This document shows, piece by piece, positions 19,444-30,068 of a stretch of 64,000 bases of DNA. Source of the stretch: Syntrophotalea acetylenivorans (lineage in GTDB: Bacteria > Desulfobacterota > Desulfuromonadia > Desulfuromonadales > Syntrophotaleaceae); the NCBI RefSeq assembly GCF_001887775.1, contig NZ_CP015519.1, forward strand, positions 1,116,001 through 1,180,000, in the 5' to 3' direction. Below the pieces are notes generated by a model. That model did no database searches, was not told the DNA's origin, and saw only the letters and a list, made by a program, of their open reading frames with translations. The translations under genes were made by a program, and so were the position numbers. Position 1 is the stretch's first letter. The number at the start of each line of letters is the position of its first letter.

Positions 19444-22400
19444 TCACGATCCTCCAGGAGCCGACGGCGCAACGCTGAACGTACCGGAAACTCCGGAGGC
19501 CCGCACCGCCCTATCGTACATGGCTTCGGCCCATGGCGGCGGAATGATGAACTCTCCGGCACTGGTCACCTTGGCCCGGTAGCTCAATTCCCTCACCGAA
19601 GAATCAAAGAAACCATAGAAAACCACCCGGTCTTCCCGGACGTCTACATAGTCGGCGCGCCAACCATCCACATCACGGGGTACTGAATCGCGAACCACCT
19701 CAAAACCACCAGGAAGCAAATCAATGACCGCAACGTTGGAAACTGCTTCCTCAAGGGCTCGGACCCGCAGACGCACTGTAACCTCCTGGCCCTGTTCCAG
19801 CTCATCCACCGGACTACCGTCCCGGTCGAGAAAATCACGGCTGATTTCCAACTTTTCGCGAACCGTAGCAGGCGGCAACTCCCGGTCGAAGCCTGCCTGC
19901 GACAGCAGATAAAATAACGGACCATCAGCAGAAACCAGTATTTTGGCGGCATCGGTTGCGAAATTGGTCTGCGGCAAGGGCTTTGCCTCAGCCACCAGTT
20001 CCCGCTCGTCTCCGCTACGACCAAGGGCGCTAAAACGAATCGTTTCATCACCCGACGAAGAATCGCCCAACTGACCGTAAGCCCCCAGGGCCAGAATGGT
20101 GTAAGCGGCAGAGATGGTATTATAGCGACCGCGAAATACTGGCTCGACGAAGTTCAACAGGACTTCCCCATCGAGCTGTGCCGCCCGCTGGGGAAAATGT
20201 CTGGCCAGCAAATAGACAAACTGGGCGTCGCGGGTCAAGGTCGAATGGAACACACCCTCCCCCTTGCCTGCAGTATTTCCTGGACGGTAACGACCAATCA
20301 GTTGCTCCGCATCGTCCCGCTTTTGTAACAAAGCATAGGCACTGGCCATGTAAGAAGCCGCCAGATCCTGCCGCCAAACCTTTCCATGGTGCTCTTCCAA
20401 CCAGCCCTGCAAGCTGACCAGATGATTGGTAGTCACCTCGGCCATGCGGGTCAACAGATAAATGGCGTAGGCCCGCACCCGGGCCTGCTCAAGGCTATCG
20501 GGGGTTTGACCAACATAGTTCCGCAGATAGTCTTGTCCTCTACCCATCAACTCTTCAGGAACGGCATAGCCAAGCTCCTTCGCCTCAAGGAGAAAATGTA
20601 GTACGTAGACGGAGGGAAATTCAGCCACCTCGCTACCACCCGGCCAGAAACAGAAGCCTCCATTGGCCAGTTGGCGCTCCCGCAGCTTGGCAATAAGGGT
20701 GGCAAAGCGCTGCTGGCTGTCGGCGGCGTGAGGTGCGAAGGCCGGATGGCTCATCAACCCGACCAGCGGAAAGACCTGGCTAACCACCTGCTCGGTGCAG
20801 CCGTGGGGAAAATGCTCCAGATAGGAGGACAGGCCGTCAATGAGCACCAACGGACTGCTGGATGCCATCACCCGCTGTTCAGCAAGATTAGAAAAGAGGA
20901 GACGCGGCACCACCAGACGGGCCTTGCCATTTTTGGCGAAACCGCTGCTCAACGTGGCGGAGTAAGGAATCGACGGACGGATGCTCAGGGTCGCCCGCCG
21001 CGCAGCCTTTTCCTGACCAGAGGTGACAATGAAATTAACCTGGGCCGCGCCGAGCTTGTCCTTGGCCTTGCATTGGAAGTGCACGGTCTTTTCGCTGCCT
21101 TCACTGATGGTCAGCTGCCTTTCATTACCCCCTATAACCCCCAGATGCTCCGAAGGTTCAATCCGTATCGTTACTGGTGCGTTATCGCCAGAGCCTTCCA
21201 GGATGTTACTGATGCTCGCCGAAGCCCGGAAGCTGTCGCCAGGCGCGGCCTGGGTCAAAAGACTGGGGGTGATCACAAAGGGGCCGCGGACCAGACTGGA
21301 ACTTTCCGCCACGCCAATGGCCTCATCTCCCACCGCAACGGCCATAATCCGCAAGGTACCGGAAAAAGAGTCGGGCACGGTGAAGTCGACAGTGCGTCTG
21401 TCGCTATCGGCATCGATAATACCCGACCAGAAGACGGCCGGTTTTTCCAAAGTGCGGGCAAAGGGATTGAGATTGGCGGCCAGAGCTTTACGCATGCTGG
21501 CTTCTGCCATACCGCCTCCACTGGCGGAGAGCTTACGAATGATATCGAATTCGGGCAGGATCAAATCGAGCATCTGTAAAGTATCGACCTGCAAGGCCCG
21601 TTTTTGTAGAAAATGGTTCAAAGGCTGCGGCGTTCGATAACCCGCCACCTGCAAGATACCCTCGTCAACCGCGAACAGGACCATTCGCGCCGATCGAGAC
21701 GCACTATAAGCGATCTCCAGTTTCTCGCCAGGACGTACCCGGGGAGCCGCCTCGATATTGAGCTCGATGACCCGCTGACTGCGGTCAATAGTGAACGGCG
21801 CTACGGCGTAGCTAAGTGGGCTGGTAAAGATCTCCTTGGAACTGGCATCACGGACAAAGGTCACATTGACGTAGGCATTCCCTTCAAGACCCTTGGGAAT
21901 GGCGATGCTCTGCATGCTGCTGGTGGTATCGGTAGAGAACCATTTCCAGGCATGCACCCGATCGCTTTCGATGGTGATCAGACCACTACCCATGTAGGGA
22001 GCGGTAATGTTCATCTCTACCGTATCCCCTGCTTTGTAGTCCTTGCGATCTAACTTAAGGTCGAGTTCGGCATTCTTTTCCAATTGACCCAGCAGGTTGC
22101 CATGACCGACCACGGTAAAACGCACCCTGGCCAGTTTAAGGCCCTGAGGGTCTAGCAACTCCCAGAGGTAGCTGCCGGGCTGAGCCGTAGGCAGTTGATA
22201 GCGACTGCCAGAGGCGCCTATGGCAAAATTCTCGGTCTGCAACTCCTGTTCTTTTTCTACGGACTGGTAAGCGTAGGTGCCGTTGGGTTGCTGCACCAGA
22301 GTCGAGACAGTACGAATTTCCGTCAATCGCGCCTGCAATCCTTCTAAAGCCTGGGCCTTGAGTTCCGGGTCTATGGCGATCAATTCGACAAAGCGTTCCG

Positions 22401-25233
22401 CATTCTGGTTGATATAGTCCAGCGACCCGTCGCTTTTGGTACCGACCAGTGTCTTCAAAGGGGAGAGCAACAAACTGTTACGGGCCGTGACGCTGCGCCC
22501 GCCGCCAGGTTCGAAACCTTCACTGGTCAAGGTCAGCAAATAGGTTCCCTGCGCAAAACGTTCAAGGGGCAGATTAAACTCCACCTGGCCCTGCTCATCG
22601 GTAATTTTAGCGGGCAATTCTTCGCTGACGTCCAAAGTCGGCTGCTCCGGATCGTACCAAGGATCGATAAAAGTAAAGTCCCGGTACTCCTTGAACCGGA
22701 AACGGGCACTGCGTACGTTCATCAAGGCGGTCACCTTGCGACTCTGGGCTGGAGTTCCGAACAGGTTGTGCAATCGCACTTGCGCAGTGAGTTGTCCGGC
22801 ACTGCTCCATCCCAAATCCTTGACCCCGACCACTGTGCTCTGAATCTTCAAGGTGTCGGGTTGAAATTCCTCGACCCGAAAATCGCCCGAGCCGATCAGA
22901 CGGTCCCGGTATTTGTCATCACGCACCAGGTAGAGAGCGACCTGATAGCTGCCCGTCTCGGAAACGGGTTGAGTGGCATAAGCGTATTCGAAAAAACCTT
23001 TCGGTGGCAGGTTAAGCCGCTTACTGGCCACCTCATGCCCTCGCGGATTGCGGATTGCGACCTCCACCGGAATCCCTTCGATATTATTCAAGGGCTCGGA
23101 TTTTACAATACAACCGAGGTTAACCAATTCTCCGGGTCTATAGATGCCCCGATCGCTGAACAGAAAGGCCCCTAAACTTTCCCCGTTTTTCTCTCCATCC
23201 CACTGCCGACTGTGCACACCGTCGACTTCAAAACGAGACAGATTCAAACGTCGGGATGAGCGTTCAAAGGGGATAAAGGCCATATCGTTAACCGTTTTAA
23301 CCACATACACAGTGGGCGCCTGCTCGTTGGAAAACCCGCTGGTTACGGGGAAGGATACATGCCCCTCAGCATCGGTGGTACGCGTCAATAAAGGCAAACC
23401 GTTGCGGCCCTGCAGGATGACCTTCGCCCCGGCCACCGGTCGGCCGTTTGCAATGGACTGAACAAAAACCTCGTGACTTTGATCGGCATTATCCTTAACC
23501 AACAGGCCGAGATCGGTCACCAGAATCAACCGTTTATCGCTGATCCAACCCATGGAGCGCTTGTTTTCTTTATCCCAGCCGCTGACCTCGAGAAAAAACA
23601 GACCGAAGTGGTCCCTGCCGGCAGGCAAGTGGGCGCTTAGATCGACCGATGCATAATTGGCCTGTTTGGGATGCAAGGGCTTCAAATCGACGATCTGCTC
23701 GGCATAGGTAACGACGTTATCCTGATCGAATCGATAGTGTTGAAATTGGGGATCGCGCAGATCACCTCGGGTCTGGCTGATCAGGTGCTGCAGCTGGCCC
23801 GGCAAAACCTTGCCGATGCGCACCCGAAAAGCCTGCAACCCGCGGCAGAGCAATCCCAGCTGATGAGCTCCGGTCAAAGAAAGCAGAGCTCCGTCTGCGG
23901 CAAGGCGAATCTCCTGAGGGTAACGGGGAGTCCTGACCAGGGTGTCGTAAAAAGACTTATGAACGAAACCGCCCAAAGAGGTCAGGTCCGGCTTGAGACG
24001 CAGATAGAGATGGCGGTTCGGCGGCACGTCGAGAGGAACGTGATACTCCCGGGCAAAACCGAGCTCTGTTTCAAGAGGGGAAACTTCCAGAGGAGTAGCC
24101 TGAGCAAGAATCGCTTCCGTCACCTCTCGAGGGCTACGCCAACGGCGGTTTTTCCGTTGCGAATTGCGTGGCGGCAACAGCCAGATTTGCAGCTTATCCG
24201 CTAGTTCTGCTTCGGCAATATCGTCAGTGAAACGCAGGGTCAGCATCTGCTGCGGTTCATCTTGCGGATTGCGGACGATATCCGTTGAGACATTGTCCAC
24301 TTTCAGAAAACTGCCGAGGTCGGGAATCAACAGTTGCTGCGAGGCTTCCTGCCTGGATGGCGCTCCACCGATACGGTCGGTCACGCCGGGCTTGATGCTC
24401 AGCCGCAGATAATTGGAATGCTCAGGCAATTGCAGCGGCACACTCTTTACATAGGCTTCGCGACGGTTTTTATCGAAGCTGACAGTGAAATCGACAGCAG
24501 CCGGAGGGGTCTCCATCCCTTCGTCGGAAGGGCGCATGGACATGGTTAGCTGTTGTTGAAGGCTCTGTTCGTTTACAGGGTGAGAAAACCGCAAGGTCGT
24601 CACGGCTTGTCGAATCTTGCGGTCCCTGGGGTTCTGATAAAACTCCAGAGGCTCAAGGTCAATACGTAAGGGGGGCGTTTGGAACTCGTAACGCCTGCTG
24701 CTGAGTCGGATCTCTGGAACAAAGGGCTGTTTGCCGAAGCGGATGCGAAACCGGGTACCGGCCGGCCATTCTTGTGTGGGGACAAAAACCAGATCCCGGT
24801 CCCCTTCCCAACTCCAGTGCCCCGCCATCTGCGGATCGAGGCGAATCCCCTGGTCAACCTGCTGATTGACCAGGTCGAGGCGCGCCATCGAGGGGATTTC
24901 ATCGGGCACTTCCTGCTGTGAGCCTGCCGCAGCCTTGTCATAAACAAAGCGAATCCGCAGAGGATCGGGCTGCGAATGTTCAACGTTGGGGGTCACCCCC
25001 GGCGCCTCAATTTCTGCGATCAGGGCTGGATGTTTGGGAAGTCGTTGGTAAATACCATATCCGGCAAAGGATCCGAATACCAGTGCCAATTCAAGAATCA
25101 GCCAAATCCAGAATCGCCCCGGACGTTCTCTGCGTAATCGTCCTAATGATTTAACCCAGGGTGGCGGCGCCCAGAACAGAGAACCGAAGAGATTTTGCAG
25201 TAAACGGCCAACAACACCGAGGAAATTTGCCAT
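19444..25233 (-). CDS. Bacterial alpha-2-macroglobulin (YfhM-like)
   Basis: A 1929-residue periplasmic protease trap. The N-terminus has a membrane anchor after a basic stretch (RFWIWLILELALVFGSF), rather than the lipobox of the E. coli protein. Repeated beta-sandwich macroglobulin regions fill the first 1100 residues. The thioester motif CTEQ occurs in HFPHGCTEQVVSQVF near residue 1478, so a covalent trap is expected. A C-terminal receptor-like beta domain follows. Known homologues are encoded next to PBP1C, as here, and are thought to protect the envelope from foreign proteases during wall repair. Confidence 0.95.
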   Translation of the reverse strand: MANFLGVVGRLLQNLFGSLFWAPPPWVKSLGRLRRERPGRFWIWLILELALVFGSFAGYGIYQRLPKHPALIAEIEAPGVTPNVEHSQPDPLRIRFVYDKAAAGSQQEVPDEIPSMARLDLVNQQVDQGIRLDPQMAGHWSWEGDRDLVFVPTQEWPAGTRFRIRFGKQPFVPEIRLSSRRYEFQTPPLRIDLEPLEFYQNPRDRKIRQAVTTLRFSHPVNEQSLQQQLTMSMRPSDEGMETPPAAVDFTVSFDKNRREAYVKSVPLQLPEHSNYLRLSIKPGVTDRIGGAPSRQEASQQLLIPDLGSFLKVDNVSTDIVRNPQDEPQQMLTLRFTDDIAEAELADKLQIWLLPPRNSQRKNRRWRSPREVTEAILAQATPLEVSPLETELGFAREYHVPLDVPPNRHLYLRLKPDLTSLGGFVHKSFYDTLVRTPRYPQEIRLAADGALLSLTGAHQLGLLCRGLQAFRVRIGKVLPGQLQHLISQTRGDLRDPQFQHYRFDQDNVVTYAEQIVDLKPLHPKQANYASVDLSAHLPAGRDHFGLFFLEVSGWDKENKRSMGWISDKRLILVTDLGLLVKDNADQSHEVFVQSIANGRPVAGAKVILQGRNGLPLLTRTTDAEGHVSFPVTSGFSNEQAPTVYVVKTVNDMAFIPFERSSRRLNLSRFEVDGVHSRQWDGEKNGESLGAFLFSDRGIYRPGELVNLGCIVKSEPLNNIEGIPVEVAIRNPRGHEVASKRLNLPPKGFFEYAYATQPVSETGSYQVALYLVRDDKYRDRLIGSGDFRVEEFQPDTLKIQSTVVGVKDLGWSSAGQLTAQVRLHNLFGTPAQSRKVTALMNVRSARFRFKEYRDFTFIDPWYDPEQPTLDVSEELPAKITDEQGQVEFNLPLERFAQGTYLLTLTSEGFEPGGGRSVTARNSLLLSPLKTLVGTKSDGSLDYINQNAERFVELIAIDPELKAQALEGLQARLTEIRTVSTLVQQPNGTYAYQSVEKEQELQTENFAIGASGSRYQLPTAQPGSYLWELLDPQGLKLARVRFTVVGHGNLLGQLEKNAELDLKLDRKDYKAGDTVEMNITAPYMGSGLITIESDRVHAWKWFSTDTTSSMQSIAIPKGLEGNAYVNVTFVRDASSKEIFTSPLSYAVAPFTIDRSQRVIELNIEAAPRVRPGEKLEIAYSASRSARMVLFAVDEGILQVAGYRTPQPLNHFLQKRALQVDTLQMLDLILPEFDIIRKLSASGGGMAEASMRKALAANLNPFARTLEKPAVFWSGIIDADSDRRTVDFTVPDSFSGTLRIMAVAVGDEAIGVAESSSLVRGPFVITPSLLTQAAPGDSFRASASISNILEGSGDNAPVTIRIEPSEHLGVIGGNERQLTISEGSEKTVHFQCKAKDKLGAAQVNFIVTSGQEKAARRATLSIRPSIPYSATLSSGFAKNGKARLVVPRLLFSNLAEQRVMASSSPLVLIDGLSSYLEHFPHGCTEQVVSQVFPLVGLMSHPAFAPHAADSQQRFATLIAKLRERQLANGGFCFWPGGSEVAEFPSVYVLHFLLEAKELGYAVPEELMGRGQDYLRNYVGQTPDSLEQARVRAYAIYLLTRMAEVTTNHLVSLQGWLEEHHGKVWRQDLAASYMASAYALLQKRDDAEQLIGRYRPGNTAGKGEGVFHSTLTRDAQFVYLLARHFPQRAAQLDGEVLLNFVEPVFRGRYNTISAAYTILALGAYGQLGDSSSGDETIRFSALGRSGDERELVAEAKPLPQTNFATDAAKILVSADGPLFYLLSQAGFDRELPPATVREKLEISRDFLDRDGSPVDELEQGQEVTVRLRVRALEEAVSNVAVIDLLPGGFEVVRDSVPRDVDGWRADYVDVREDRVVFYGFFDSSVRELSYRAKVTSAGEFIIPPPWAEAMYDRAVRASGVSGTFSVAPSAPGGS

Positions 25234-25368
25234 CCTTTCCCATCCTTATATTGCCAACAGTGAGCTTAACTTAAAAGGCGGCAGGAAACCGCACATTAAA
25301 TTTTATCTATCCAGCCATCCTACGTGGATTGGTCGCCGAGATCAACGATTCTAAAAACAACTCTCAAT

Positions 25369-27279
25369 TCATCCTTCGGCCTCAGGCTGATCCTCCGCAG
25401 CTGAAGACTCAACCGGCAGCGATATTCCGGCAGAGATTAAAATGGCATCGACACTTCCACCATCCAGGACCTCTTCTTCCAGCAACGCCTCTGCCAAGTT
25501 ATTGAGCGCCTCCCGATGAGCGACCACAAGGCGGTCAGCTCGCTCCTCGGCACTCTTGACGATCTTTTCGATTTCCTGGTCGATAATCCAGGTCATCTGT
25601 TCACTGAAGGTCTTGCTCGTGGCAAGCTTGCGGCCCAGAAAAGGGTGCTCTTCGCCGCGATCAAAGGTCATTGGCCCGATCTTGTCGCTCATGCCCCACT
25701 GACAAACCATCTTTTCCGCCAACTCACTGGCTTGCTTCAGGTCCTGCTCGGCGCCAGTGGAGTATTCGCCGAAGGTCGCCTTTTCCGCAGCCCGCCCGGC
25801 CAGGCTAACAACGATACGGGTCATCAGGTAAGAACGGGGATAGTGGTAGCGGTCGTTTACAGGCAATTGCTGAGTAACGCCGAGCGCGCGACCCCGGGGA
25901 ATAATGGAAACCTTGTGCACCGGATCGGCTCCGGGAGAGAGTTTGGCCAGCAGGGCGTGTCCGGCCTCGTGATAGGCGGTGATGCGCTTTTCCTGATCCG
26001 TCAACACCAGCTTGCGTTCGGCGCCGAGCAATACGCGATCTTTGGCCTTCTCGAAATGGATCATAGCGACCTGCTCGGCATCCTCCCGAGCGGCCAAAAG
26101 CGCCGCCTCGTTAGCCAGATTCTCAAGGTCGGCGCCGCACATGCCAGGCGTAGCCCGGGCGATAACCCGCAAGTCAGCATCCTCAGCCAGCGGCATCCGC
26201 CGGGTATGAACTTCCAATATCGCTTCGCGAGCCCTCCAGTCAGGCCGCCCCAGCACCACTTGACGGTCAAAACGGCCGGGACGGAGGAGCGCCGTATCGA
26301 GTACGTCGGGCCGATTGGTGGCCGACATGACGATAACTTCTTCGTGGGATTCGAAACCGTCCATTTCCGACAACAATTGATTGAGGGTCTGCTCCCGTTC
26401 ATCGTTGCCGCCGCCAAGGCCGGTTCCCCGGGAACGGCCGACAGCATCGAGTTCATCAATAAAAATAATACTCGGCGCACTTTTTTTTGCGGTGTTGAAC
26501 AGGTCACGGACCCGGCTGGCCCCGACCCCGACAAACATTTCGATAAACTGGGAGGCTGAAATAGAGAAAAACGCTACCCCCGCTTCCCCGGCCACGGCAC
26601 GGGCCACCAGGGTCTTGCCGGTACCCGGTGGCCCGACCAATAACACCCCACGGGGCACTTTGCCGCCGATTTTGGCAAATTTCTTGGGGTTCCTCAGATA
26701 TTCGACGATTTCCAACAACTCTTCTTTGACTTCATCAAGCCCTGCCACATCCTTGAAAGTGACGTGAGATCGCTGCTGCAGATAGAGCCGGGCACCCGAC
26801 TTGGAGAAACCTCCCATCAGCCCTCCACCAGGTCCCGGACGATTGCGCAAGCCCTTGAGGATGAACCACCAGACGCCGATGATCAGCAGCCAGGGCAAAA
26901 TATAGACCAGAGCCGTACTCCAGGGCGAGGGCTGCTCTTCTTGCCGGGCTTGAATCTCTACATCATGCATCTCAAGTGCAGGGAGCAGTTCCGGGTCGGG
27001 GATAGGAGGGACAACGGTCTTGAATTTCAAATATCCCGTCTCTGTAGCCACGGTACCGGTGGCCTCGACCACTACCGCTTCACGAAACTCTCCGCTCATC
27101 TCTTGTCCCTGGAACACCAGTTTCCCTATATTGTCTTGCTTGAGCTCAGCCTTGAAGCGGCTATAACTAATATTGGCCACCGGCTCCTGACGCTTAGGTG
27201 CCATGGCTAAATAGAGATAGTTGAAGAAGGCCACGATCGCCACCAGAACCACCATCTGGCGCCAGAAATTCTTATTCAT
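25369..27279 (-). CDS. ftsH: ATP-dependent zinc metalloprotease FtsH
   Basis: A 636-residue membrane AAA protease that degrades misfolded membrane proteins and some regulators. There are membrane segments near residues 8-26 and 122-141 with a periplasmic domain between. Walker A GPPGTGKT is at 216-223 and Walker [10 protein letters not shown] at about 271. The second region of homology is [19 protein letters not shown]. The zinc site HEAGH is at 437-441. The C-terminus is short and acidic. It stands alone, 135 bases from the A2M gene. Confidence 0.97.
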   Translation of the reverse strand: MNKNFWRQMVVLVAIVAFFNYLYLAMAPKRQEPVANISYSRFKAELKQDNIGKLVFQGQEMSGEFREAVVVEATGTVATETGYLKFKTVVPPIPDPELLPALEMHDVEIQARQEEQPSPWSTALVYILPWLLIIGVWWFILKGLRNRPGPGGGLMGGFSKSGARLYLQQRSHVTFKDVAGLDEVKEELLEIVEYLRNPKKFAKIGGKVPRGVLLVGPPGTGKTLVARAVAGEAGVAFFSISASQFIEMFVGVGASRVRDLFNTAKKSAPSIIFIDELDAVGRSRGTGLGGGNDEREQTLNQLLSEMDGFESHEEVIVMSATNRPDVLDTALLRPGRFDRQVVLGRPDWRAREAILEVHTRRMPLAEDADLRVIARATPGMCGADLENLANEAALLAAREDAEQVAMIHFEKAKDRVLLGAERKLVLTDQEKRITAYHEAGHALLAKLSPGADPVHKVSIIPRGRALGVTQQLPVNDRYHYPRSYLMTRIVVSLAGRAAEKATFGEYSTGAEQDLKQASELAEKMVCQWGMSDKIGPMTFDRGEEHPFLGRKLATSKTFSEQMTWIIDQEIEKIVKSAEERADRLVVAHREALNNLAEALLEEEVLDGGSVDAILISAGISLPVESSAAEDQPEAEG

Positions 27280-27516
27280 AGCAACTAATCCGATCTAATG
27301 GGTATTTACAGGAACGCCCATGAGTGAATATCTGCATTCTTCTAATTAAATCAGTTACAATTATAACAATGGACCGTGACTTGGCAACCGTGTCACCCCT
27401 GTTGGGAAGCCCGTTTAAAGTGTGCCGGCAGTTGCCTTTACCAACCAATTCTGCTAGAGTCGCGCTCCATCTTCTACAGGTTTCCCGGTAGCAATAATTT
27501 TGGCGAGGACCGCTCT

Positions 27517-28626
27517 ATGTTTAAATTCGATCTGCTCAACACCGATAACTCCTGCGCCGCTCGTCGCGGTCGGCTTACTACCCCCCATGGGGTTATCGAA
27601 ACACCGATCTTCATGCCCGTCGGCACCCACGGCGCGTTAAAAGCCATGACACCGGCGCAGGTTGAAGAGACCGGCGCCCAGATTATCCTCTCCAACACCT
27701 ACCATCTGCATCTCTCTCCCGGTGAAGGGCTGGTGGAGAAAGCCGGCGGCCTGCACCGCTTTATGAACTGGCAAGGACCGATCCTGACCGACAGTGGCGG
27801 TTTTCAGGTCTTTTCTCTGCCCAAAAAGCGCATTACCGAGACTGGGGTCTTTTTCCGCCACGAAAACACCGGAGAAGAGATCTTTCTCGGACCGCAAGAA
27901 GCGATGCAGATTCAAAACACCCTGGGGGCCGATATCATTATGGCCTTTGACGAATGCATCCCCTTCCCTGCCACTCACGATTACGCCTCCAAGTCGATTC
28001 GCAAAACCCTGCGCTGGGCCGAAGAATGTATCAAACATCAAGCCCGTAAGGACCAGGCTCTGTTCGGTATCGTTCAAGGGGGAATCTACGAAGACCTGCG
28101 CCAGGAATGCGCCAGGATCATGAGCGACATGGACTTTCCCGGGTATGCCGTCGGCGGCGTCAGCGTCGGCGAGGGACTGGAGTTGCTGAAAAAGGTCGTT
28201 GACTACACCGCCCCCATGCTGCCGGTACATAAACCACGCTATCTGATGGGAGTCGGGCTGCCCGAAGATATTCTCGAAAGTGTTGAACGAGGTATGGACA
28301 TGTTCGACTGCGTGATTCCGACCCGCTACGCCCGCAGTGCCACTCTCTTTACCAAACGGGGTAAAATTCGCCTGACCAACCGTCGCTACCGCCGGGACTT
28401 TTTTCCCGTCGACCCGTCCTGCGACTGCTACTGCTGCCGTAATTTCAGCCGCGCTTATTTACACCACCTGTTCCGCTCCAACGAAATTCTTTCTGCTACT
28501 CTGGCGGCAATTCACAATGTACACTTTTATCTGAATATGATGAGCCAGGCGCGTCAGGCCATCGAACAGAACGACTTCAAAGCTTTTAAAACCGAGTTTC
28601 TTGGTGAGTATCTCTCCGGGAATTGA
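27517..28626 (+). CDS. tgt: Queuine/preQ1 tRNA-guanine transglycosylase
   Basis: Exchanges guanine-34 for preQ1 in tRNAs with GUN anticodons. It has 369 residues from the ATG at 27517, which has GAGGA 8 bases upstream; a longer frame from 27376 is not used. The catalytic Asp is in LTDSGGFQVFSL. The nucleophile region is MFDCVIPTRYARSATLFT, and the zinc site is CDCYCC plus a downstream His. The stop overlaps the TTG of the next gene, suggesting coupling. Confidence 0.97.
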   Translation: MFKFDLLNTDNSCAARRGRLTTPHGVIETPIFMPVGTHGALKAMTPAQVEETGAQIILSNTYHLHLSPGEGLVEKAGGLHRFMNWQGPILTDSGGFQVFSLPKKRITETGVFFRHENTGEEIFLGPQEAMQIQNTLGADIIMAFDECIPFPATHDYASKSIRKTLRWAEECIKHQARKDQALFGIVQGGIYEDLRQECARIMSDMDFPGYAVGGVSVGEGLELLKKVVDYTAPMLPVHKPRYLMGVGLPEDILESVERGMDMFDCVIPTRYARSATLFTKRGKIRLTNRRYRRDFFPVDPSCDCYCCRNFSRAYLHHLFRSNEILSATLAAIHNVHFYLNMMSQARQAIEQNDFKAFKTEFLGEYLSGN

Positions 28627-29456
28627 CCAATGGTCAGGAACCGGCTAATAATGATGCCATGAACATCGAAGCGAACGATGGACAACTGACGGCCGAACTG
28701 GCCCGCCGTCTGCACCGGGCCCTGTCGGCCGATAAGGGTCAGCTTTACAACTGCCTGCAAGACCCTGCTCCCGAAGTACTAAGGGCCACGCTGCGAAACC
28801 CCGGGCTGCGGGAAGAACATCTGTTGGTGCTCTTAAAAAGGCAGGACCTGCCGGAAGATCTGCTCAAAGCTATCTATCAGCTCGACCAAACCGGGGCCAG
28901 CCGCCAACTCAAACTGGCACTGGTTAAAAATCCGGCGACACCTGCCCCCATTGTCCAAACCTTGCTGCCCCACTTGCACCTCTTCGAATTGGTCGACCTC
29001 TGTTTTCTGCCTTCGGTTACAGCCGATCAACGGTTGGCTGCCGAACGTAATATTCTACTTCGATTAGAATCCGAACCTCTGGGGAACTGCATCACCCTGG
29101 CCAGGCGCGGCACCGCTACGCTGGTCGGTGAACTGCTCATCAAGGGAGAGCCGCGCCTGATGGAGCCCTGTTTGAGCAATCCAAGACTTAAAGAGGCCGC
29201 CATCGCCCGTTTCCTGCGGGGACCGAAGGCAACGGCGGAAACCATCTCGATCATTGCCCGTCATCCTCGTTGGAAAAATCGGCCCAACCTTCGCCAATCG
29301 ATACTGCGCCACCGCCAGACGCCCCTTGTCTGGTTTACCCTGTGGTTGCCGAAATTACCGAAACGCGACTTGCGGACCTTGTTGCTGTCTCGCCAGCCAA
29401 CCTCGGCCCAACAGGCCCTGATCAATAATGAACTGAAACGACGCCAAAAAGGATGA
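28623..29456 (+). CDS. Hypothetical helical-repeat protein coupled to tgt
   Basis: A 277-residue all-helical, Leu-rich protein with degenerate repeats about 30-40 residues long (EVLRATLRNPGLREEHLLVL, LKLALVKNPATPAPIVQTLL, LMEPCLSNPRLKEAAIARFL). The pattern resembles leucine-rich variant or HEAT-like solenoids that bind partners. The start is uncertain. The TTG at 28623 overlaps the tgt stop, and an ATG at 28659 is possible. No catalytic motif, signal peptide or Cys cluster is seen. The function is unknown. Confidence 0.8.
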   Translation: MTNGQEPANNDAMNIEANDGQLTAELARRLHRALSADKGQLYNCLQDPAPEVLRATLRNPGLREEHLLVLLKRQDLPEDLLKAIYQLDQTGASRQLKLALVKNPATPAPIVQTLLPHLHLFELVDLCFLPSVTADQRLAAERNILLRLESEPLGNCITLARRGTATLVGELLIKGEPRLMEPCLSNPRLKEAAIARFLRGPKATAETISIIARHPRWKNRPNLRQSILRHRQTPLVWFTLWLPKLPKRDLRTLLLSRQPTSAQQALINNELKRRQKG

Positions 29457-29680
29457 CACTGACCAGCCCGGCAACTGCAGAAATTTTAATGGGGCCAAAT
29501 TTTCATCTTCCGTTACATCACTGTAATATGCTAAATTATTGCGTTTAAAGAATCGAGACACCGGCAACACAGGGCTAAACAATCGATACCGCCCAATCAA
29601 AAGGCGGCAAATCTTCCTTAACAAAATAAAGTTTCCGCCTTAAACAGGGCGGCAACCCTTTCATAAAAATAATCATAATC

Positions 29681-30058
29681 ATGATAACTCTGTTGATTGT
29701 TGACGACTCACCAATTGCCCGGCAAATTCTCAAAAAATGCCTGCCCAAAGAGGATAATTATTCAATTATCGAAGCGTGCAACGGTCAAGAGGCATTGGAG
29801 AAGTTCCGCCAATTTCGTCCTGAAATCACTTTCATGGACATGACCATGCCGGTCATGGACGGCTTTCAGGCTATTGCCGAAATCAAAAAGCTCGATCCGC
29901 AAGCCATTATCATTGCCGCCACAGCCGATGTGCAAAAAAAGGCCAAGCAACGCATCGCCGACCTTGGCGCCCTGATGCATCTGCCCAAACCCGCATCTCC
30001 AAAAGCAGTCAGAGATGCCCTCGCCAAGGCCGAACAAGCCCTTCGGGAACAGATCTAA
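29681..30058 (+). CDS. Single-domain CheY-like response regulator
   Basis: A 125-residue receiver domain: acidic pair in LLIVDDSPIARQIL, phospho-acceptor Asp in ITFMDMTMPVMDG, switch Thr in IIAATAD, and conserved Lys in MHLPKPASPKAV. It is followed after 10 bases by a CheC phosphatase and then a diguanylate cyclase, so its phosphorylated state is probably read by, or cleared within, this three-gene unit. It is not next to CheA or flagellar genes. Confidence 0.93.
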   Translation: MITLLIVDDSPIARQILKKCLPKEDNYSIIEACNGQEALEKFRQFRPEITFMDMTMPVMDGFQAIAEIKKLDPQAIIIAATADVQKKAKQRIADLGALMHLPKPASPKAVRDALAKAEQALREQI

Positions 30059-30068
30059 GGAAGAGATG

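Noticed and set aside
20671-21579. A 302-codon frame inside the A2M gene
   Set aside because: Antisense to a continuous 1929-residue A2M protein with an intact thioester motif.
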